Both the position numbers and the translations under genes were made by a program. Positions 15,427 through 22,740 of a stretch of 23,285 nt of DNA are shown here, piece after piece. This DNA is from Carthagonibacter metallireducens. GTDB lineage: Bacteria > Gemmatimonadota > Gemmatimonadetes > Palauibacterales > Palauibacteraceae. How positions within the stretch are numbered: position 1 is the first letter of the stretch; each line of letters starts with the position of its first letter. The stretch is taken from NCBI GenBank assembly GCA_023554445.1, contig JAMJQQ010000027.1, forward strand, positions 1 to 23,285, given 5' to 3'. A model generated the notes under the pieces. The model was not told the origin of the DNA. It made no database searches and was given only the letters and a program-made list of their open reading frames with translations.

Positions 15427-16020
15427 ATGAAACCGATCCGCATCACCTGGTGTCTCGCAGCCGCTGCTCTGGTGGTCGGTTGCCAGGACACACCCACCGA
15501 TCCGGCCGCGCAGGCCGACGAAGTCACGACGCCGACATTCAAGGCCGAGCACGTGAACTTCATCCGGGAAGGCACGTGGAACGATCTGATGTTCTACCCC
15601 TGTCTCAACGACGGTCTGGGGGAGGAAGTCTGGGAACGCGGCGTGAGGGTCGACTATAAGGGACGGGTCTACGCCAGTTCCGGCAACGCCAACAAGTGGA
15701 CGTGGCCCCTCGAATTTACCGGCCTGCCGGAGGACCATGATTACTACTTCGGACCTGACTACACTCTGTTGGGCTTGGACTCAGGCGACGTGTGGGTGTT
15801 GGACAGCGAACGCAACTTCGGTGAGGCCCGGCGCCACGATAAGAAGAACGGCTTCATCTACAAGCAGATCGCGAATTACTGGCTCGTGAATCAGGATGGA
15901 GAGAAAGTCCATATCCTCGACAAGTACAACCTTCACTGTGACTACGACTGGAACTGCACCAAGGAAAGAATCGGGGGAACCTGCCCGAGCGAGTGGTTGG
16001 GAGAAGGCCCGCCGAGCTGA
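15427..16020 (+). CDS. Small lipoprotein, PCxNDGxGE family (unit B)
   Basis: This 197-residue lipoprotein of unknown function is a paralogue of the one at 11185. The ATG follows the same strong AGGAGGT site. The signal peptide MKPIRITWCLAAAALVVGC is almost identical to the unit A copy and carries the anchor Cys19. Mature-protein landmarks are YPCLNDGLGEEV (Cys59), SGDVWVLDSERN, a WLVNQDGEK segment and GGTCP (Cys186). An extra Cys pair at 171 and 177 is absent from the unit A protein. The signal peptide and leader DNA are better conserved than the middle of the mature protein, which suggests either faster change in the exposed domain or selection on the leader. It is divergent from the unit B regulator, 308 bases away, and convergent with secA. 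Confidence 0.85.
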   Translation: MKPIRITWCLAAAALVVGCQDTPTDPAAQADEVTTPTFKAEHVNFIREGTWNDLMFYPCLNDGLGEEVWERGVRVDYKGRVYASSGNANKWTWPLEFTGLPEDHDYYFGPDYTLLGLDSGDVWVLDSERNFGEARRHDKKNGFIYKQIANYWLVNQDGEKVHILDKYNLHCDYDWNCTKERIGGTCPSEWLGEGPPS

Positions 16021-16068
16021 CGGTTGACGAGTTTCAGATGCCCGGGTCAGCCAGGGCCTCGAACTCAA

Positions 16069-16096
16069 GAGAGGGCGACCTCACAGCCGCCCTCTC
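16069..16096 (+). terminator. GC-rich hairpin after the unit B lipoprotein
   Basis: GAGAGGGCG (16069-16077) and CGCCCTCTC (16088-16096) form a perfect 9-bp stem with a 10-base loop, extendable by one A-T pair. No T-run follows. It resembles the hairpin that closes unit A, so it probably belongs to the duplicated unit. Confidence 0.55.
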
Positions 16097-16129
16097 TCAC
16101 ATCCAGCAGTGTCCCCCTGCATGACCGAT

Positions 16130-16240
16130 CTGACGCTTCGTCTCCGGAGCCCGCCTCGCACCACAGCCTCTGACGCTTCGTCTCCGAATCCCGCCTTGCG
16201 AGCGAAGCGAGCGGAGCGGGTGGAGGAGACGAACCGTCAG
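16130..16240. repeat. REP-like repeat with large hairpin past the end of secA
   Basis: The 16-mer CTGACGCTTCGTCTCC occurs twice in direct orientation (16130-16145 and 16170-16185, 40 bases apart, with similar flanks). It occurs a third time inverted with one mismatch (16225-16240). The second and third copies form a 16-bp arm, then a symmetric 4x4 internal loop, then a CCCGC/GCGGG stem (16190-16194 and 16216-16220). The hairpin begins one base past the secA stop codon, so it may act as its terminator or mRNA 3' stabiliser. Its form is that of an intergenic palindromic repeat family. Confidence 0.65.
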
Positions 16241-16241
16241 C

Positions 16242-19200
16242 TCACCCGGCTGCCCCGTGACACTTCTTGAACTTCTTCCCGCTCCCGCACGGACAGGGTT
16301 CGTTGCGACCCACGTTCTCGAAGTCCGCGCCGAGCGCGGCGGGTGACGGCGCGCGGCTCGACCCCAGACCCACGATCTCCGGGGCCTCCGTCCCGCCCAG
16401 CGGACCACCGCCCGGCCCCTGCCTCGGGCCCGCATCGGTGGCCGTGGCCGCCGAGGCGATCCCGGTCGCCGCGGCGGCGGCCGATACGCCCGTGGCGGCC
16501 ATCGCCGGCTCCGGCCTCCGCTGCACCGGCTGACCGGCTGCGCTGCCCGCTCCGCCACCGATGACATCGGAGGGTCCGCTCATCGAGGTGACCCGAGGCG
16601 CCCGAAGCTGCGGTCGAGTCTCGAGCTGGGCGCGGAACAGCAGGCTCGCAATGCTGCGCCTGATGTCAGCCATCAGGTCCACGAACGCCTCGTAGGCTTC
16701 CTTCTTGTACTCAACCAGCGGGTCCTTCTGACCGTACGAACGGTAGTGGATCGAGGTGCGAAGGTGGTCGAGATCGTAGAGGTGGTCCTTCCACTTCTCA
16801 TCGATCACCGAGAGCACCACGAAACTCAGCACTCGCTCCCAGCTCTCGCCGAAGCTGTCCAGCTTCTGGTGGTACGCTTCGTGGGCATAGTCGACAACGG
16901 CCTGCTCGAGTGCCGCGGTGTCGTCCCACGGGTAGTCCGCGGCGCTGACCTCGTCCTGGTTGAGGAACGAGGCGACCAGGAAGTAGTCGAGCAGCAGTCG
17001 CTCGCGAAGCGCCTTCAGATCCCAGTCGTCCGCGTGGCTGTCCGGCTCGATGATCCGCTCGAATTCCGCTCGGAGCGAGCGCTCGAGCATCTCCCACGTC
17101 TCGCCCTTCAGGTCCTCTCCCCCCTCGAGGGCGAACAGCCGGAGGTCGTAGATCACCTCCCGCTGCTGATTCATCACGTCATCGTACTCGAGCAGACGCT
17201 TACGGGCCTCGAAGTTCTGCAGCTCGACCCGGCGCTGCGCGCGCTCGATCGATTTCGTCATCCAGGGGTGGGTGATGACCTCCCCTTCCTCGGCTCCGAG
17301 CTTGTCCATCACGCGCGCCACCCGGTCGGTGCCGAACAGCCGCATCAGGTCGTCTTCGAGCGAGAGGAAGAAGCGGCTCGAGCCGGGATCGCCCTGGCGG
17401 CCGGCCCGGCCCCGCAGCTGACGATCGATCCGCCGTGACTCGTGGCGCTCGGTACCGAGGATCTGCAGCCCGCAGGGCGGGTCCACGTAGCAGCCCAGCT
17501 CGGTCACCTGGGCCTGGTCGAGATCCGCCGCCTCGGCCACCTGTCCGAACGCCGGTTCGCTCGACTGGATACCGCACACGCCGCACTTCACCACCGCGGC
17601 TCCGAGCTTGATGTCGGTTCCCCGGCCGGCCATGTTCGTGGCGATCGTGATCGCCCCCGGATGACCGGCCCGGGCCACGATCTCGGCCTCCCGCTCGTGC
17701 TGCTTGGCGTTGAGAACCTCGTGCTTCAGACCCCGCCGCTTCAGCATGCGCGCCAGGGTCTCCGACACGTCCACACTGGTCGTTCCGACGAGGATCGGCA
17801 GGCCCCTGTGGTGCAGGCGCTCGATCTCGTCGAGGAGCGCGGCATACTTCTCCCGCTTCGTCTGGAACAGCAGATCATCACCGTCCATGCGGCGGATCGG
17901 CCGGTTGGTCGGAATCACCACGACCTCGAGGCCATAAATCTCGTGGAACTCGGCCTCTTCCGTCTCGGCCGTTCCTGTCATCCCGGCCAGCTTGTCATAC
18001 ATCCGGAAGTAGTTCTGAATCGTGATGGTGGCGAGCGTCTGGGTCTCGCCGCGCACGCTGACGCCCTCCTTCGCTTCCACGGCCTGGTGCAGCCCGTCGC
18101 TCCAGCGCCGCCCGTGCATCTTCCGGCCGGTGAACTCATCGACGATGATCACCTCGCCGTTTTCCACCACGTACTCGACGTCTTTCTCGTACAGCGCGTG
18201 GCCCTTCACCAGCTGGTGAATGATGTGCAGTCGCTCCGACTTCTCCGCGTAGTCCCGCTCCAGCTGCTGGATCTTCTCCCGCTTCTCGTCGGGTCCCAGC
18301 TTCTCGTCGTCCTCGACCTTCTTCACCGCCTCAGAGATGTCGGGCACGATGAAAGCTTCCGGATCGCCCGGGCTCAGGACATCCTGTCCTTTCTCGCTGA
18401 TCTGGATCGTATGGCCCTTCTCGTCAGTCGTGTACAGCAGCAGTTCATCGACGTCGACCATCGCCTTGTCGCGCATCAGGGCTGCCTCGGTCCGCTGCAG
18501 CAACTGCTTCACCCCGGTCTCGTTCAGCAACTTCATCAGCCGCTTGTTCTTCGGAGACCCGCGCTGTGCCGCCAGCAGTGCCTTGCCCGTCGCGAACTCA
18601 CTCGCGTCTTCCGCCTCCTCCTCGAGCGCCTTGAGCCCCTTCTCCGCCTCGGCGACCAGCTCGTTGACGATGTGGGCCTGCTTTCGCACCAGGCTCGCGA
18701 CCTGCGCATTGTGCTTCTTGTAGACCTGCTGGTCGTCTGCCCGTCCCACCGGACCCGAGATGATCAGCGGGGTCCGGGCCTCGTCCACCAGGACCGAATC
18801 GACCTCATCGATGATCGTGTAGTTGTGGCGCCTCTGCACACGGTCTTCGACCCGCACGACCATGTTGTCGCGGAGGTAATCGAATCCGAACTCGTTGTTG
18901 GTCCCGTAGGTGATGTCGCACCCGTAGGCGGCCCGACGCTCCTCCGTGCCCGGCTTCGTGTCGTCCAGGCATCCCACCGACAGGCCCAGCCAGGTGAATA
19001 CCGCTCCCATCCACTGTGAATCCCGGCGGGCGAGGTAATCGTTCACCGTCACCAGGTGCGCCCCACGCCCGGGAAGGGCGTTGAGATAAAGGGGAAGCGT
19101 CGCGACCAGCGTCTTGCCCTCGCCCGTCGCCATCTCGGCGATCTTGCCCTGGTGGAGCACGATTCCGCCGATGAGCTGAACGTCATATGGGATCATGTCC

Positions 19201-19604
19201 CACGTCATGGAATTGCCCGTGACCGCGATCTCGGATCCGATCAGTCGTCGGGCAGCCTCGCGCACCGTGGCGAATGCCTCCGGGAGGATCTCGTCGAGGA
19301 TCTCCTCCGTGGCCGCCTTGAGCTCCTCCTCCGCCTCGCCGAGACGATTCGTGAGCGCTTCGCGCCGCACGGGATCCTCCGACTTGCGCCTCTCATCCCG
19401 GATCCGCTCGATCTCCTCCGCCAGTTCGTGCGTTCGGGCGTGGATCAGCTCACGGAACTTCGGCGTCTGCGCCTTGATCTCGTCGTCCGAGAACTCGGCC
19501 AGCCGCTCCTCGTGGATCTTGATGTCGTCCACGATCGGCTGGAGACGCTTCATCTCGCGCTCGAAGCGCGTTCCCATCACCCGATTTACCAGAGTTTTCA
19601 GCAT
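16242..19604 (-). CDS. secA: Protein translocase ATPase subunit SecA
   Basis: SecA is the motor that drives preproteins through the SecYEG channel at the inner membrane. The ATG at 19604 begins MLKTLVNRVMGTRFER, a usual SecA start, and gives 1120 residues, longer than most. Visible parts are Walker A ATGEGKT (159-165), the VDEARTPLIISG segment (273-284), a long preprotein-binding domain, GMTGTAETEEAEF (541-553), NMAGRGTDI (657-665), QLRGRAGRQGDPG (729-741), a low-complexity Ala/Gly linker (about 1015-1090) and the C-terminal zinc motif C1104-x-C1106 with C1115-H1116. Just after GRGTDIKLG there is an insert with Cys674, Cys677, Cys705 and Cys711. The start overlaps the end of nadD by seven bases (ATGCTGA), so translation is probably coupled. 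Confidence 0.97.
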   Translation of the reverse strand: MLKTLVNRVMGTRFEREMKRLQPIVDDIKIHEERLAEFSDDEIKAQTPKFRELIHARTHELAEEIERIRDERRKSEDPVRREALTNRLGEAEEELKAATEEILDEILPEAFATVREAARRLIGSEIAVTGNSMTWDMIPYDVQLIGGIVLHQGKIAEMATGEGKTLVATLPLYLNALPGRGAHLVTVNDYLARRDSQWMGAVFTWLGLSVGCLDDTKPGTEERRAAYGCDITYGTNNEFGFDYLRDNMVVRVEDRVQRRHNYTIIDEVDSVLVDEARTPLIISGPVGRADDQQVYKKHNAQVASLVRKQAHIVNELVAEAEKGLKALEEEAEDASEFATGKALLAAQRGSPKNKRLMKLLNETGVKQLLQRTEAALMRDKAMVDVDELLLYTTDEKGHTIQISEKGQDVLSPGDPEAFIVPDISEAVKKVEDDEKLGPDEKREKIQQLERDYAEKSERLHIIHQLVKGHALYEKDVEYVVENGEVIIVDEFTGRKMHGRRWSDGLHQAVEAKEGVSVRGETQTLATITIQNYFRMYDKLAGMTGTAETEEAEFHEIYGLEVVVIPTNRPIRRMDGDDLLFQTKREKYAALLDEIERLHHRGLPILVGTTSVDVSETLARMLKRRGLKHEVLNAKQHEREAEIVARAGHPGAITIATNMAGRGTDIKLGAAVVKCGVCGIQSSEPAFGQVAEAADLDQAQVTELGCYVDPPCGLQILGTERHESRRIDRQLRGRAGRQGDPGSSRFFLSLEDDLMRLFGTDRVARVMDKLGAEEGEVITHPWMTKSIERAQRRVELQNFEARKRLLEYDDVMNQQREVIYDLRLFALEGGEDLKGETWEMLERSLRAEFERIIEPDSHADDWDLKALRERLLLDYFLVASFLNQDEVSAADYPWDDTAALEQAVVDYAHEAYHQKLDSFGESWERVLSFVVLSVIDEKWKDHLYDLDHLRTSIHYRSYGQKDPLVEYKKEAYEAFVDLMADIRRSIASLLFRAQLETRPQLRAPRVTSMSGPSDVIGGGAGSAAGQPVQRRPEPAMAATGVSAAAAATGIASAATATDAGPRQGPGGGPLGGTEAPEIVGLGSSRAPSPAALGADFENVGRNEPCPCGSGKKFKKCHGAAG

Positions 19605-20236
19605 CCGTCCTCTACATCCTTCTCCCGGCCGGCCGCAGCCGCCGCGACGGTCTCCGTCGCGTGCGCTCCCGCCGACCATATTTCTTCCAGGCGCTCCCGA
19701 ATCGTCTCGGGAACCAGATATCTCACACTGAGTCCTTCATCGAGCCGATCACGGATTCGCGTGCTCGACACGTCCACCCTCGTCACCGGCACGGGCACGA
19801 ACGGATAGCGCGGATCTTCCGGCGGCGTCTCTCCATCCCGCGGCATGACCGCGAGCTCCGCCAATTCTACGATCCGCTCCGGATTCCTCCAATCGTCGAA
19901 ACTCCGATACTGATCGGCCCCGATCACCAGCGACAGGTGATCGGGCCGAAGCTCCTCGCGTATCGAGGCGAGCGTACTCACGGTCCACGACGGACCGGGT
20001 CGTCGCAATTCCGCGCCACTCACGACCATCCGCGAGTCCTCGCCGAAGGCGGCTCGCGTCAACGACAGCCGTTCCTCGGCCGGTAGTCGCGCGTCCCTGT
20101 GCGGCGGGCGAGCCGACGGAATCACGAGGAGTCGGTCGAGTCGCAATGTCTCGAACACGTCCTGGGCTACCACCAGGTGGCCGATGTGCGGTGGATCGAA
20201 AGCCCCGCCGAACACTCCGATCCGACCGCCGGTCAA
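19598..20236 (-). CDS. nadD: Nicotinate-nucleotide adenylyltransferase
   Basis: NadD transfers the adenylyl group of ATP to nicotinate mononucleotide to form deamido-NAD, a late step in NAD synthesis. The protein has 212 residues. The nucleotidyltransferase signature GGAFDPPHIGH lies at 10-20 and SSTRIR at 157-162, followed by the family's usual VRYLVPETIRE ending. About 25 further residues of charged and Ala-rich tail go beyond the normal end. The start is TTG at 20236, overlapping the upstream stop as TTGA; no closer ATG or GTG fits before the signature. It lies between the bamD-like gene and secA, with overlaps on both sides. Confidence 0.95.
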   Translation of the reverse strand: MTGGRIGVFGGAFDPPHIGHLVVAQDVFETLRLDRLLVIPSARPPHRDARLPAEERLSLTRAAFGEDSRMVVSGAELRRPGPSWTVSTLASIREELRPDHLSLVIGADQYRSFDDWRNPERIVELAELAVMPRDGETPPEDPRYPFVPVPVTRVDVSSTRIRDRLDEGLSVRYLVPETIRERLEEIWSAGAHATETVAAAAAGREKDVEDGC

Positions 20237-21024
20237 CTGTCGCCCGGCTCGCTCTGGATCGTCATCTCGCTGGCCTGCTCGCTGTCGGGATAGGCCTGCA
20301 GAAGACGCTCTCGCACCTGTTCCGCCTCGCGGCTGAATCCGACGTACGAATAGGCGTCGTACAACAGCGCCAGGACCTCCGGCTCGACGCTCGAGCCCGG
20401 ATACGACTCGAGGACCGACTCCAGGTAAATGATCGAAGACTGATAGAGATCGCGGCTGAAGTACCAGCGACCGACTCTGAGCTCCTTTGCCGCGAGCTTT
20501 TCGTTCGCCTCCGCGATAATGGCGCGCGCGTCAGGTGCCAGTGGACTCCGGGGGTAGAACTCGACCAGCCGGGTGCACTCCTCGATCGTGTTCCGCGTGA
20601 ATTCCTGGTCCCGTGCGATGTCGGGCGAGAGCTTCCAGTAGGAGCGACACACACCGAACTGGGAATCGTCGGCCAGCGGACTGTTCGGACGCGTCGTGGC
20701 CAACTGTCTGAACTCGTTCGCAGCCAATAACTCCTGGTCGGACTCCAGATATGACTCGGCCAGAAGCAGTCGAGTACTGTCGGCGGTCGAGTGAAGCGGG
20801 TCCCGGAACAGGTGATCTCGAAATCCGCGAATCGCCTGCGTGTACTTCCCGTCTTCGAACCGTTCGGCCGACCAGTCGTACCGTTGCCGCGGCGTAGAGT
20901 CCGGCGGCGGCATGGCCGGGGCACATCCATACGCCATGACGGCGATGGCGAAAACCACTCTTCGCCCCGCGGCCAGGCGACTCGTGCCTCCGTATCTGCT
21001 TCCCAGGTTCAACGTCCCCCTCAT
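20233..21024 (-). CDS. bamD: BamD-like outer-membrane assembly lipoprotein
   Basis: BamD is the TPR lipoprotein of the BAM complex that inserts beta-barrel proteins into the outer membrane. The protein has 263 residues, the usual size. The signal peptide has an arginine-containing start, a hydrophobic stretch and AYGC with Cys34 as anchor. The mature part is a row of TPR-like helices with the typical repeats: AERFEDGKYTQAIRGF, SYLESDQELLAANEFRQL, LVEFYPRSPLAPDARAII and a late LESYPGSSVEPEVL. The DxxYxxxRYxxFxxxYPxS style of BamD/YfiO proteins is recognisable. The start at 21024 has only a weak ribosome site. It lies 25 bases after the TPR lipoprotein gene and overlaps nadD by four bases. A generic TPR lipoprotein is the alternative reading. 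Confidence 0.85.
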   Translation of the reverse strand: MRGTLNLGSRYGGTSRLAAGRRVVFAIAVMAYGCAPAMPPPDSTPRQRYDWSAERFEDGKYTQAIRGFRDHLFRDPLHSTADSTRLLLAESYLESDQELLAANEFRQLATTRPNSPLADDSQFGVCRSYWKLSPDIARDQEFTRNTIEECTRLVEFYPRSPLAPDARAIIAEANEKLAAKELRVGRWYFSRDLYQSSIIYLESVLESYPGSSVEPEVLALLYDAYSYVGFSREAEQVRERLLQAYPDSEQASEMTIQSEPGDS

Positions 21025-21049
21025 CTATCTCTCATCCGGCGCTCGTCAC

Positions 21050-21982
21050 CTATCTGACTCCGAAACGGATCTCACGGATCCTCTCCTCGGCGAGTCGGAC
21101 CAGCGGTCCGCTGCGTACCGGATTCAGCTCGAGAACTGCGACGAAATCGGCCTCCGCCCCCTCGAGATCACCGAACGCCATCCGGATCTCGCCACGATTG
21201 TAATGCGCCCTGTCCAGCAGGTTCCGCGGCACACCGAGCTCGATCATCCGATCCAGGCGCTCGGCGGCATCCGCCGGTCGGCCCTGAGCCCTGTCGGCCT
21301 CGGAGACCTCGAACAGACAGGACCCGTACTCCCAGTTCGCTTCCGCCCGATTCCGTCGATCGGCATCCTCCAGATAACGCTCGAAGTACCCGATCGCCTC
21401 GCGGCACCCTCCTACCTCCTGGAATGCACGGGCCGTCTCGAGGACTGCCGCCTTCGGCGGTTCCTCACCCTCGAGCACCGCGAGATAGAGGGGCAGGGCA
21501 CGATTCCAGTCGCTGAGCTCCATGTAGTATCGCGCCAGCGGGAGCAACAGGTCGGACGGAACCCTACCGATTCCCATTGCCAGGACCGGCTCCAGGGCGC
21601 GCGCCATGTTGTCGGGCGATCCTCGATCACGGGCTACCCTCGCGGCCTCCGACAGTTCGGCCGCGATCTGGAATTCATGCTCGTCACCGACGGCCAGCAA
21701 CGGACGGAGGTACTGCATGGTCGCGTCAACATCTCCCTCCGAGGCGTAGGCGTGGCCGAGACGCAGCAAAACCTCGGGAGTGTGGCCTTCCTGGCGAAGC
21801 GCCAGCTTGTATTCGGCGATCGCTGCGTCCGTTTCGCCGGCGGCGAGAAGGCGGTCGCCCCGACTGAGGGCCGTGTCCGGATCGCTGCTGCAGGCCGACG
21901 ACGTGACCAGGAGCGCAACCAGTGCAAATCTCGCAAGGACAGCCATTAACGGCTGAGTAATCGAGATCCGAGCCAGCGTCAT
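21050..21982 (-). CDS. TPR-repeat lipoprotein, function unknown
   Basis: This is a 310-residue TPR protein. The ATG at 21982 overlaps the upstream glycosyltransferase stop codon as ATGA and gives a normal lipoprotein signal peptide ending VTSSAC, with Cys31 as anchor. A second in-frame ATG at 21946 is the alternative start. The mature part consists of tandem TPR-like helix pairs: GDRLLAAGETDAAIAEYKLAL, then LRLGHAYASEGDVDATMQYL, ARYYMELSDWNRALPLYLAVL, a later AIGYFERYLEDA and a last NRGEIRMAFGDLEGAEADF. It is probably anchored in the periplasm as a protein-binding scaffold. Its place directly upstream of the BamD-like gene suggests a role in envelope assembly, but that is inferred only from position. 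Confidence 0.85.
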   Translation of the reverse strand: MTLARISITQPLMAVLARFALVALLVTSSACSSDPDTALSRGDRLLAAGETDAAIAEYKLALRQEGHTPEVLLRLGHAYASEGDVDATMQYLRPLLAVGDEHEFQIAAELSEAARVARDRGSPDNMARALEPVLAMGIGRVPSDLLLPLARYYMELSDWNRALPLYLAVLEGEEPPKAAVLETARAFQEVGGCREAIGYFERYLEDADRRNRAEANWEYGSCLFEVSEADRAQGRPADAAERLDRMIELGVPRNLLDRAHYNRGEIRMAFGDLEGAEADFVAVLELNPVRSGPLVRLAEERIREIRFGVR

Positions 21983-22740
21983 GAGCCGCCCGTCAGCGGG
22001 TGCGAGGCCGCGGGGACCCGAGCGCCCCGCCCGAAGAGTCCGTACTTGAGGATGCACCAGATCGCACGAAAGCCATCCTTCCAGCCGATCTTCTTGCCTT
22101 CGGCGTAGGTTCGTCCACTGTAGGAGATCCCGACCTCGTACAGGCGCCACCCGCCTCTTGCCACTTTCGCGGTCATTTCAGGCTCTACGCCGAAACCCCT
22201 CTCGCGGATCTCCATCCCGTCCAGGACTTCCTTTCGGAAGCACTTGTAGCAGGTCTCCATGTCGGTGAGGTTCAGATTCGTCACCATGTTCGAGAGGATC
22301 GTGAGAAACCTGTTTCCCGCGTAGTGCCAGAAGTAGAGGACCCGGTGGGGCTCTCCGCCCATGAACCGCGATCCGAACACTACATCTGCCTTCCCCTCCA
22401 AGATCGGCTGGAGGAGCTTGCGGTACTCGCGCGGGTCGTACTCGAGGTCGGCGTCCTGGACGATCACGATCTCCCCGGATGCAGCCGCGAAGCCCGTCGC
22501 GAGCGCGGCCCCCTTCCCCCGGTTCTGCTCGTGCACGATCAGCCGGTCGATCCGACCGTCGGCAACGAGACCTTCGAGGATGTCGCGTGAGCCGTCGGTC
22601 GATCCATCATCGACGGCGATCAGCTCGATCTTCAGAGAGACATCGTTGACCATGCCAACGACCTGCTCGATCGTATCCCGCTCGTTGTAGATCGGCATGA
22701 CGACCGTCAACTGCCGACCGGCCTCCGCCTGGCCGCTCAT
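21979..22740 (-). CDS. Family 2 glycosyltransferase, polyprenyl-phosphate sugar transferase-like
   Basis: This 253-residue GT-A fold glycosyltransferase resembles dolichol-phosphate mannose synthase-type enzymes, which move a sugar from a nucleotide donor to a lipid-phosphate carrier at the inner face of the membrane. Motifs are VVMPIYNE (13-20), DDGSTDG (44-50), NRGKGAAL (73-80) and the metal-binding QDADLEYDP (95-103). A conserved METCYKCF segment (161-168) follows. No C-terminal membrane helices are seen, as in the short soluble forms. GGAGGA six bases upstream supports the ATG at 22740, which also overlaps the epimerase stop as ATGA. The neighbouring sugar-nucleotide enzyme suggests a shared role in envelope glycan synthesis; donor and acceptor cannot be told from sequence. 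Confidence 0.92.
   Translation of the reverse strand: MSGQAEAGRQLTVVMPIYNERDTIEQVVGMVNDVSLKIELIAVDDGSTDGSRDILEGLVADGRIDRLIVHEQNRGKGAALATGFAAASGEIVIVQDADLEYDPREYRKLLQPILEGKADVVFGSRFMGGEPHRVLYFWHYAGNRFLTILSNMVTNLNLTDMETCYKCFRKEVLDGMEIRERGFGVEPEMTAKVARGGWRLYEVGISYSGRTYAEGKKIGWKDGFRAIWCILKYGLFGRGARVPAASHPLTGGS

Noticed and set aside
8376..16020. SARP-type activators of an antibiotic cluster
   Set aside because: BTAD domains suggest it, but there are no biosynthetic genes nearby and both regulators have a membrane helix plus TolB-like/TPR regions, unlike SARPs.
16130..16200. CRISPR-like repeat
   Set aside because: There are only two direct copies plus an inverted one, no regular spacers and no cas genes; a palindromic intergenic repeat explains it better.
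19605..19679. Upstream extension of secA inside nadD
   Set aside because: It is Gly/Arg-rich sequence out of frame in nadD; normal SecA starts with MLKTLVNRVMG at 19604.
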